A stretch of 11,746 nucleotides of DNA. It comes from Caldilineaceae bacterium. GTDB lineage: Bacteria; Chloroflexota; Anaerolineae; Caldilineales; Caldilineaceae. The notes under the pieces were generated by a model, which was not told the DNA's origin, made no database searches, and was given only the letters and a program-made list of their open reading frames with translations. The stretch lies in assembly GCA_026645635.1 (NCBI GenBank), contig JAPKMV010000048.1, forward strand, positions 1-11,746, read 5' to 3'. This document shows positions 1 to 4,945 of the stretch, piece after piece (the stretch's first letter is position 1; every line of letters begins with the position of its first letter). The translations under genes were made by a program, and so were the position numbers.

Positions 1-1
1 T

Positions 2-424
2 ATGAACGCAGACGACGCCAAGCGACAACTCACCTTTGAACAATTCGCCCGGCTTGTCCTCGATGCAGTCGAAGCCGCAGGGCTGGAGTACCTGATCGGC
101 GGCGCCGTGGCAGTGTGGGCCTATGCCGAACTGCGCACGACGCGGGACTTCGACGTGGTCGTGAACTTGCCCGGCAACCGCATTCGGCGCCTTTCAGAGG
201 AACTCGTCAAGCGCGACATGCTTGTCCCCCCAGAGGTCATTCTCGACCTCTTGATGCAGCCAGAGGGCGACCTACCACCCATTTCAACGCGGAGGCGCAA
301 AGATGCAGAGAAACGCAGAGAACGCACCCATAGAACTCCTCTGTTTTTCCTCTGCGAACCTCTGCGCCTTTGCGTCTCTGCGTCAGAACGGGTGCCGCCT
401 CGGGTGCACCCTCAGCGTGCGTAG
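2..424 (+). pseudogene. Truncated nucleotidyltransferase-fold protein, 3' half replaced by a palindromic repeat
   Basis: The first ~94 residues read as a small nucleotidyltransferase of the MNT/AbiEii-like type. The segment YLIGGAVAVWAYAE carries the GG motif, and RDFDVVV carries the paired acidic residues expected to bind metal. VPPEVILDLL follows, as in intact relatives as I remember them. From about residue 95 the reading frame runs into a palindromic repeat and translates low-complexity sequence rich in Arg/Glu and then Cys/Leu, stopping at 422-424. The tail is therefore not native, and the C-terminal half of the family is missing with no remnant found after the repeat. The ATG lies at base 2, so a longer N-terminus outside the window cannot be excluded. 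The gene converges on the methyltransferase gene and overlaps its end by 13 bp. Family call fairly confident; function probably lost. Confidence 0.7.
286..384. repeat. Imperfect palindromic repeat (about 37-bp arms) inside the nucleotidyltransferase gene
   Basis: The left arm (286-322) and the right arm (348-384) are reverse complements at about 28 of 37 positions, separated by a ~25-bp loop. The arms are built from variants of GCAGAG and GCGTCTCTGCG. Repeats of this wording (genes apparently coding for RRKDAEKRRE on one side and LRLCVSAS on the other) are, as I remember, dispersed in many environmental genomes including Chloroflexota. The repeat is open in several frames, so it extends the truncated upstream gene without an early stop. 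No transposase is nearby. It could be a non-autonomous mobile element or a fold-back structure. Confidence 0.75.
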
Positions 425-1143
425 ACGGAAACATGCAGCGGGCTGCTGGCGGTGAACAGTTCCCGCTGCCACCCGCCCCAGCGGTGCTGCAGCCGCAGCC
501 CAGCGATGCGCGCCATCAGATCCAGCTCGCTGGGCCAGGCGTAGCGCTGCACTACCGGGTTCAGCCGCACACCCGCCGCCGACAGGGTGACATGGCTCTC
601 GCTGATCATCTGGGTCGCCGGGTCGTGACGCAGCAGGTCCAGCCGCACGGCATCCACTGCGATGGCCTCGGCCTCCACATACTGCTGGTTCTGCAACCGA
701 TGCAGAAAGGCCGGCGTGTACGCCTCGATGACGAACCGGCCGTCTGGCGTGAGATGCGCAGCGACTTGCTCGAAGCAGCGCACCTGTTCGTCCTGGGTCA
801 GCAAGTTGAAAAAGGTGTTGAACACGACGTAGACCAGCCGGTAGAGGCCAGCAACAGGCACGCCGGCAAAATCGCCGATCGTGACCGCAAGCTGCTCGCC
901 CCCGGGCCTGGCCCGCAGTTGATCGACCATTGCCGGGGACAGGTCGATGCCATCCACACGGACGCCGCGCGCGGCCAGGGGTAGGGCAATCCTGCCCGTG
1001 CCGATGCCAAGTTCCAGCGCCGGCCCTGGCCCCGCCAGATCCGCCAGCAAGGCCACGGCCGCGGCTTCGTCGCCGCGCTGCAAGTCAGGGTCGAGCCGGG
1101 CCACCTCTTCGTCGAAACTCATTTCCGGTCGGTAGTCTTTCAT
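412..1143 (-). CDS. Class I SAM-dependent methyltransferase
   Basis: A 243-residue protein with the Rossmann-type AdoMet-binding core. Motif I is ELGIGTGRI at residues 44-52, the acidic end of strand 2 is GIDLS at 65-69, and GDF at 90-92 is the third cofactor contact. The second half, with its HVSVYAR ending, is typical of small-molecule methyltransferases of the methyltransf_25/11 kind, but the acceptor cannot be told from sequence. The ATG is supported by a strong purine stretch (GAGGGGGT) about 7 bases upstream. The gene starts 29 bp after hicB on the same strand and is probably co-transcribed with it. Its last codons overlap the tail of the facing truncated nucleotidyltransferase frame. 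Enzyme class is secure; substrate unknown. Confidence 0.9.
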   Translation of the reverse strand: MKDYRPEMSFDEEVARLDPDLQRGDEAAAVALLADLAGPGPALELGIGTGRIALPLAARGVRVDGIDLSPAMVDQLRARPGGEQLAVTIGDFAGVPVAGLYRLVYVVFNTFFNLLTQDEQVRCFEQVAAHLTPDGRFVIEAYTPAFLHRLQNQQYVEAEAIAVDAVRLDLLRHDPATQMISESHVTLSAAGVRLNPVVQRYAWPSELDLMARIAGLRLQHRWGGWQRELFTASSPLHVSVYAR

Positions 1144-1172
1144 GCCGTCAACCCCCTCGCCAGATTGGGGTG

Positions 1173-1529
1173 CTAAACACCTTCACGTCTGCCGAGATTC
1201 TCCGCCAGAATAGACGTTACCAGCGTATTCATGCTTACCCCTTCCTGTCTCGCCCGCAACGCGAGGCGAGCATGAATGCTCTTGGGAACGCGCTGAATAA
1301 ACTTGCCGCTGTAACTGCCCCCGCTTCCCGGTTCCGGTACAGCCAGATTCAGGCTCTCCAAAGCTGAAATCGTTTCTGCCAAGGCATCCATACCGTTTTG
1401 GATGGCCTCTGCTATCGTCTCACCGTCTGAAATGCACTCAGAAAAGTCGGTGAAAGAAATCAAGAATCCTCCACCCTCATCGTCTGTCAGTGGTCGAATC
1501 TCGAATGGATATTGACTTAGATCTCTCAT
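1173..1529 (-). CDS. hicB: HicB-family antitoxin
   Basis: A 118-residue protein with two parts. Residues 7-60 match the HicB partial RNase-H-like fold (YPFEIRPL, GGGFLISFTDFSECISDGET, then the helix EAIQNGMDAL). A Pro/Gly/Ser linker follows, then a ribbon-helix-helix DNA-binding segment at residues ~76-113 (KFIQRVPKSIHARLALRA, GVSMNTLVTSILAENL). HicB antitoxins bind and neutralise HicA and commonly repress their own operon through the C-terminal DNA-binding domain. The gene begins 3 bp after the hicA stop, with little ribosome-binding sequence of its own, so translational coupling to hicA is likely. Length and order (toxin first) fit the family. Confidence 0.9.
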   Translation of the reverse strand: MRDLSQYPFEIRPLTDDEGGGFLISFTDFSECISDGETIAEAIQNGMDALAETISALESLNLAVPEPGSGGSYSGKFIQRVPKSIHARLALRARQEGVSMNTLVTSILAENLGRREGV

Positions 1530-1532
1530 AGC

Positions 1533-1757
1533 TCAGTCCATGACAAAATCAACGAATTTCTTGACATAGATCGGCTTGATAGGCCGACGCGCCGGAACAG
1601 ACAAAGTTCGGCCATCAGAACGCACAAAAACGACGTGACTTGTTCCCCGTTGGCGCCATTCGATGCCGTAAGCATTGGCAACGGATTTCAGGCTCTCAAT
1701 CCGCCAATCCAGGGGATTGTCTTGCATCTGTTGGAGGATTTTTTCGATCTTGCTCAC
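1533..1757 (-). CDS. hicA: HicA-family toxin (GTG start)
   Basis: A 74-residue protein. It has an N-terminal helix (SKIEKILQQM), a stretch NPLDWRIESLKSVANAYG, then EWRQRGTSHVVFVRSDG carrying the conserved GSH-type catalytic histidine (here TSHVVF, His41), and SVPARRPIKPIYVKKFVDFV. It is a small double-stranded-RNA-binding-fold mRNA interferase, inhibited by the HicB encoded 3 bp downstream. I chose GTG at 1755-1757 because the family begins M/VSKIEKIL. The frame stays open much further upstream, but that part has no resemblance to any protein and overlaps the ligase gene. No Shine-Dalgarno sequence precedes the GTG, and a possible promoter places transcription start right at it, so translation may be leaderless. 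Family call strong; start slightly uncertain. Confidence 0.87.
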   Translation of the reverse strand: MSKIEKILQQMQDNPLDWRIESLKSVANAYGIEWRQRGTSHVVFVRSDGRTLSVPARRPIKPIYVKKFVDFVMD

Positions 1758-1764
1758 GACGGAT

Positions 1765-1794
1765 ATGATACTAAATGCAATAGCATGAAGGCAA
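1765..1794 (-). promoter_or_regulatory. Possible promoter of hicA-hicB-methyltransferase
   Basis: On the minus strand TTGCCT (1794-1789) is followed after 18 bp by TATCAT (1770-1765), close to the -35/-10 pattern of housekeeping sigma factors. Transcription would start near 1758, essentially at the hicA GTG. Weak evidence: consensus match only. Confidence 0.35.
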
Positions 1795-1805
1795 GAGGGA
1801 AGATC

Positions 1806-1848
1806 CGTAGACGGAGACATGCAGGCTGCGACTGACGCTGAGTGGTTC
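1806..1848 (-). repeat. Relic of a second methyltransferase 3' end (direct repeat of 420-462)
   Basis: Positions 1806-1848 align without gaps to 420-462, the 3' end of the methyltransferase gene. Positions 1806-1824 match 18 of 19 bases, and the whole 43 bp matches about 32. Read on the minus strand in the corresponding frame, it gives SLHVSVYG against the gene's PLHVSVYA, with further scattered identities upstream. It lies between hicA and the ligase gene and no longer forms part of any credible gene. It is either a relic of a duplicated or related methyltransferase, or a chance match. Confidence 0.45.
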
Positions 1849-1875
1849 GCAGCCTCACGGCAAAACATTCCTCCA

Positions 1876-3429
1876 TTATAGCTCCCTGCCAAACCGCTCC
1901 CGCAACTCCCGCTTGAGGATCTTCCCGATGCCTGACAGCGGCAGCGCGTCCAGGAATTCGATGCGCTTGGGCACTTTGTAGGGCGCCAGGTGCTGGCGCA
2001 GCAGGCCGAACAGTGCTGCCGCTGTGACCTGCTGGCCGGGGCGCAGCACGACACACGCCAGCCCGACCTCGCCCCACTTCGCATCCGGCACGCCCACCAC
2101 TGCGCACATCAGCACCGCGGGATGCTTGTAGATCACCTGCTCGATCTCCACCGGGTAGACATTCTCGCCGCCGGAGATGAACATGTCCTTCTTGCGGTCG
2201 CGCACATAGAAATACCAGGCTTCGTCGTACTCCACAATGTCGCCCGTGTGGAACCAGCCCTCGGCGTCCAGCACCGCGGCGGAAGCGGCCGGATCGTTCC
2301 AGTAGCCGGAGCAGCCCGACGGCCCCTTGAGCACCAGTTCGCCGGGCTGATGCGGGCCGAGCGGGCGGTTTTCCTCGTCCACCACGCGCACATCCACGAA
2401 GAAGTTGGGGCGGCCGATGCTGCCCGCCTTGCGGATGGCGTCCTCTGGCGGCAGGGCGAAGAGGCCGGGGCCGTACTCGGTCATGCCGAAGCCCTGCTTG
2501 AAACGGATGCCCTTCTCCCGCGTGTACTGCTCGACCAGGGGCACGGGCAGGGGCGCGCCGCCGCTGGTGCAGAAACGCAGCGCAGAGAGGTCGGCGCTGG
2601 CCCAGTTCGGCGCCTGCGTCAGCATCTGGTACATGGTCGGCACCGCGGCGAAGATCGTCGCCCGTTCCCGTTCGAGCAGATCCAGCACCTGCGCGGGGTC
2701 GAACTGCTTGACCAGGATCGTCGTGTTGCCAAAGACCACCTGCGACGAAAGGTAGGTGAATAGCCCGCCGATGTGAAAGAGCGGGAAGACGTTCAGGTAG
2801 ATGTCGTCGTGCTGCACGTCGTGGATCACCGTGTTGAGCACGTTCCAGCAGACCTGGCGATGGCTGATCTGCGCGCCCTTGGGCAGCCCGGTCGTGCCGC
2901 CGGTAAAGAGCAGACAGGCGATGTCCTCCGCCGCCAGCGCGTCATACGCGACCGGCGTGTCGGGCGATGCGGCCAGCAGGTCGTCGTAGCGCAGCGAGCC
3001 GGGCAGCCCGTCGCCGTCGAGGTGGACCAGGTGCGCGATGGCGTGCTCCGCGCCCGCCGCGGCCTGCACGATCTCCGCTACCGCATCCTTGAACTTGTCG
3101 GAGTAGATCAGCACATGCGGCGCCGTGTTGGCGACGATGCCGGCCAGCTCGCGCCAATGCAGCCGCCAGTTGAGCGCCGTATGAATCGCGCCCAACTTGC
3201 TGCAAGCGTGGAAGAGGTCGAGGTGCTCCACGCCATCCTGCGCCAGGATCGCCACGCGGTCGCGGTAGCCCACGCCGGCGTCCGTGCGCAGCCAATTCGC
3301 CAGCCGGTTGACGCGGCGGTTCCACGCCGCAAAGGTCAGCCGTAGCTCCGACGTCTTCCCCGCATCGATGATCGCCAGCTTCTCCGGTGAATAGAGTTCC
3401 CGCCGCCCCAGATAGTCACCGATGTACAT
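1876..3429 (-). CDS. Acyl-CoA synthetase (AMP-forming), class I adenylate-forming enzyme
   Basis: A 517-residue ligase of the ANL superfamily, which activates a carboxylic acid with ATP as acyl-AMP and passes it to CoA. Visible motifs: the phosphate loop FTGGTTGLPKG (175-185), GFGMTEYG (313-320), GWFHTGD (391-397) with the ribose-binding Asp, the hinge region RDRKKDMFISGG (410-421), the GENVYPVEIE motif (421-430), and the C-terminal catalytic Lys in GIGKILKREL (500-509, Lys503). All key residues are present and the length is normal. The start is ATG at 3427-3429, because GGGGGAG lies 6 bases upstream; longer in-frame TTG and ATG starts lack this. It lies downstream of a KAS III-like gene, separated by a 78-bp palindrome. 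The acid substrate is not evident; medium- or long-chain fatty acid is plausible. Confident family, substrate open. Confidence 0.92.
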   Translation of the reverse strand: MYIGDYLGRRELYSPEKLAIIDAGKTSELRLTFAAWNRRVNRLANWLRTDAGVGYRDRVAILAQDGVEHLDLFHACSKLGAIHTALNWRLHWRELAGIVANTAPHVLIYSDKFKDAVAEIVQAAAGAEHAIAHLVHLDGDGLPGSLRYDDLLAASPDTPVAYDALAAEDIACLLFTGGTTGLPKGAQISHRQVCWNVLNTVIHDVQHDDIYLNVFPLFHIGGLFTYLSSQVVFGNTTILVKQFDPAQVLDLLERERATIFAAVPTMYQMLTQAPNWASADLSALRFCTSGGAPLPVPLVEQYTREKGIRFKQGFGMTEYGPGLFALPPEDAIRKAGSIGRPNFFVDVRVVDEENRPLGPHQPGELVLKGPSGCSGYWNDPAASAAVLDAEGWFHTGDIVEYDEAWYFYVRDRKKDMFISGGENVYPVEIEQVIYKHPAVLMCAVVGVPDAKWGEVGLACVVLRPGQQVTAAALFGLLRQHLAPYKVPKRIEFLDALPLSGIGKILKRELRERFGREL

Positions 3430-3435
3430 CTGCGT

Positions 3436-3442
3436 CTCCCCC
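3436..3442 (-). promoter_or_regulatory. Ribosome binding site that fixes the ligase start
   Basis: GGGGGAG on the minus strand, 6 bases before ATG 3429-3427. It lies only 6 bp from the palindrome at 3449-3526, so a folded hairpin in the mRNA would stand right beside it and could affect translation. Confidence 0.7.
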
Positions 3443-3448
3443 ATCAAA

Positions 3449-3526
3449 AATAGACCGCGGATTTGGCGGATTTGGCGGATTTTCGCTGATTTAATCCGCG
3501 TAAATCCGCCAAATCCGCGGTCTATT
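3449..3526. repeat. Palindromic repeat with perfect 25-bp arms
   Basis: Left arm 3449-3473 and right arm 3502-3526 are exact reverse complements over 25 bp. The stem can continue inward with a one-base bulge (GGCGGATT against AATCCGCG). Each arm contains the unit GGCGGATTT or its complement, which is also repeated in tandem on the left side. The repeat fills the gap between the KAS III-like gene and the ligase gene almost exactly: 11 bp from the first stop and 6 bp from the second gene's ribosome binding site. There is no T-run, so it is not a standard intrinsic terminator. The near-perfect arms suggest recent insertion or selection for pairing. I recall similar AATCCGC-type palindromes in other genomes, but cannot check this here. 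Confidence 0.85.
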
Positions 3527-3537
3527 CCTACTCCCCA

Positions 3538-4533
3538 TTACACCCACTTCCAGACAGACGCCGCCATCGTGATCCCCCCGCCGCTGGCGCAGAAGAGGAT
3601 CGTTTCGCCCGGCTGCGGGCCTTTGCCCTGGGCAATCGCGTCGTCCAGGGCCATGATCACGCAGGGGGAGCCGGTGTAGCCCCACTTGTCCATCACCCAG
3701 TGCGTCTTCGTGAGCGGCTGCCCGATCAATTCCATCATCGCCTCGATGGTGCGCAGGTTGAGCTGCGTGAAGTAGTAGTGGTCCACGTCGGCGAAGGTCA
3801 GCCCGGCTTTGTCCAGCGCGCCCTGCATCAGCTTCGGCCAGTACTCGGTGTTGAAGGTCTTGGGGAACTTCTTGACGAACTCCACCTTTGGCCCGCCGAA
3901 CTGTGCCATGTTCTCTGGCGTGCAGGGGCGGTGCGCGCCGCCGGTGTAGATGCCCAGCGCATCATGGAAGGAGCCGACCGCCAGCAGGTTGCTCGCCAGG
4001 AAGCCGGGCGCATCACCTACACCCAGCAGCGCCACCCCCGCGCCGTCGGCAAAGAGATTGGCCGTCTTCTTGTCGGTGAAGTCGAGGAAGCGGCTCATGC
4101 CGTAGCCGCCGGCCACCAGCACGTAGCGCGCGCCCGGCTCGGTGAGCAGATAGCGCGCACCCTGATCCAGCGCCGTGACCCAGCCTGCGCAGGCCGAGTT
4201 GACATCGTAGCAGCCGGCATTGGCCGCGCCCAGCTTGTGCTGCACCACCACCGACGTGCTGGGCGAGAGGTAGTCAGGCGTGTCGGTGGAGACGATGATC
4301 AGGTCAAGCTGGTCCGCCGTGACGCCGGCGCGCGCCAGCGCCCTCTCCGCCGCGGCCACGATCAAATCGGAGGTCGTCTGCCCTGGCGCCATCCAGCGCC
4401 GCTCGCGAATACCGACGTTCTCCAGCAGCCACTGATCGGTGGGCGCGCCGAGCAGCGCATCGACCTCCGCATTGGTGACGACGCGTTCCGGCACATAGCT
4501 GCCGGTGGCCAGAATCACAGGATGGCGTTGCAT
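3538..4533 (-). CDS. KAS III-like (FabH-type) thiolase-fold enzyme with altered catalytic residues
   Basis: A 331-residue protein that aligns along its whole length with beta-ketoacyl-ACP synthase III. GSYVPERVVTN near the N-terminus, GIRERRWMAP (41-50), VNSACAGWVTAL (111-122) with the acyl-accepting Cys115, and FADGAGVALLG (161-171) are clear. An ungapped hand alignment of the C-terminal part to E. coli FabH puts Thr256 (in YFTQLN) where catalytic His244 sits in PHQAN, and Tyr286 (in KWGYTGS) where Asn274 sits in GNTSAAS. The codons are ACG and TAC, unambiguous. A standard decarboxylating condensation is therefore doubtful; an acyl transfer or a non-decarboxylating reaction is possible. I recall a subfamily with FTQ-N and KWGYTGS motifs, so this is probably not a mutation of one gene. 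The start is ATG 4533, with GAGGAG 7 bases upstream. The upstream small gene stops 2 bp before. Confidence 0.9.
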   Translation of the reverse strand: MQRHPVILATGSYVPERVVTNAEVDALLGAPTDQWLLENVGIRERRWMAPGQTTSDLIVAAAERALARAGVTADQLDLIIVSTDTPDYLSPSTSVVVQHKLGAANAGCYDVNSACAGWVTALDQGARYLLTEPGARYVLVAGGYGMSRFLDFTDKKTANLFADGAGVALLGVGDAPGFLASNLLAVGSFHDALGIYTGGAHRPCTPENMAQFGGPKVEFVKKFPKTFNTEYWPKLMQGALDKAGLTFADVDHYYFTQLNLRTIEAMMELIGQPLTKTHWVMDKWGYTGSPCVIMALDDAIAQGKGPQPGETILFCASGGGITMAASVWKWV

Positions 4534-4535
4534 GT

Positions 4536-4781
4536 TCACGCTCCTCGGTTCGGTTTGCTGACTGGTGGCGGTGGCGGCGCATCAAGCGGCACATACCGTT
4601 GGATGAAGGTCACGGCATCCTGCCACGCGCTGAAATTCGCCGTCGCGTCGCTCTGTACGTGACGGATCACGCCGTGGTAGGGTGGCGGTTCCGGCTGGCT
4701 GGCGGCCGGCGCCTCCACCACGAAGCGGATGACGAACGATACGATAGTCGGCGCGGGCAGGGTGTCCATGGCGGAGAGCAT
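4536..4781 (-). CDS. Small conserved-looking protein, 77-81 residues, function unknown
   Basis: A short reading frame with the character of a real protein: SFVIRFVVEAP, then YHGVIRHVQSDATANFSAW, then QDAVTFIQRYVPLDAPPPPP. I recall similar small proteins in Chloroflexota, with a strand-rich first half, a HVQS motif and a closing helix, but cannot name a family. Start is ATG 4781 (81 residues) or ATG 4769 (77 residues); neither has a convincing ribosome binding site. It ends 2 bp before the KAS III-like ATG and its 3' end contains that gene's ribosome binding site, so the two are probably co-translated. The same frame continues upstream through a palindrome into the shifted frame of the LysM gene. 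I regard that continuation as an accident of the frameshift. No signal peptide or membrane segment is seen. Confidence 0.6.
   Translation of the reverse strand: MLSAMDTLPAPTIVSFVIRFVVEAPAASQPEPPPYHGVIRHVQSDATANFSAWQDAVTFIQRYVPLDAPPPPPVSKPNRGA
4541..4546 (-). promoter_or_regulatory. Ribosome binding site that fixes the KAS III-like start
   Basis: GAGGAG on the minus strand lies 7 bases before ATG 4533-4531 but only 1 base before the in-frame GTG 4539-4537. The ATG is therefore the start, although the GTG overlaps the stop of the preceding small gene. Confidence 0.7.
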
Positions 4782-4837
4782 AGCAGGCGCCGGTAGCAAA
4801 GCAGTTACACGGGGCGGAGAGAGGTTGATGGTGTTGC

Positions 4838-4910
4838 GTGGTGCGTGGTGCGTGGTGCGTGCTGCGTGGCGAAACGAAACACGTAGCACGCACCACGCAA
4901 CACGTACCAC
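4838..4910. repeat. Palindromic repeat (30-bp arms) with tandem GTGCGTG units
   Basis: Arms 4838-4867 and 4881-4910 are reverse complements at 27 of 30 positions, with a 13-bp loop. Within the left arm GTGCGTG occurs three times in tandem (4841-4861). On the minus strand it translates to a His/Thr/Pro/Arg pattern (TTHHAPRNT). It lies 36 bp after the proper stop of the LysM gene and about 57 bp before the small gene. There is no stop in the minus-strand frame that joins these two. No T-run is present, so it is not a standard terminator. Confidence 0.8.
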
Positions 4911-4945
4911 ATCTGTACCCGTTAGGCGGGAGACAGGGCGCGGAA

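Noticed and set aside
1758..2084. A 109-residue N-terminal extension of HicA
   Set aside because: The extension overlaps the ligase gene out of frame, is rich in Arg/Ser/Cys and resembles nothing. HicA-type sequence starts exactly at the GTG.
3449..3526. The palindrome as a rho-independent terminator
   Set aside because: There is no T-run after the stem on either strand, and the arms are much longer than usual terminator stems.
4534..4539. GTG at 4539 as start of the KAS III-like gene
   Set aside because: It would overlap the preceding stop, but its distance to GAGGAG is only 1 base. ATG 4533 has the correct 7-base spacing.
3700..4662. A 320-codon plus-strand frame
   Set aside because: Antisense of the KAS III-like gene; Arg/His/Gln-rich shadow without motifs. 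Similar shadows over the ligase, methyltransferase and trkH genes were dismissed for the same reason.
286..4910. A CRISPR array formed by the short repeats
   Set aside because: The three elements differ in sequence, are kilobases apart, are palindromic singletons, and have no regular spacers or cas genes.
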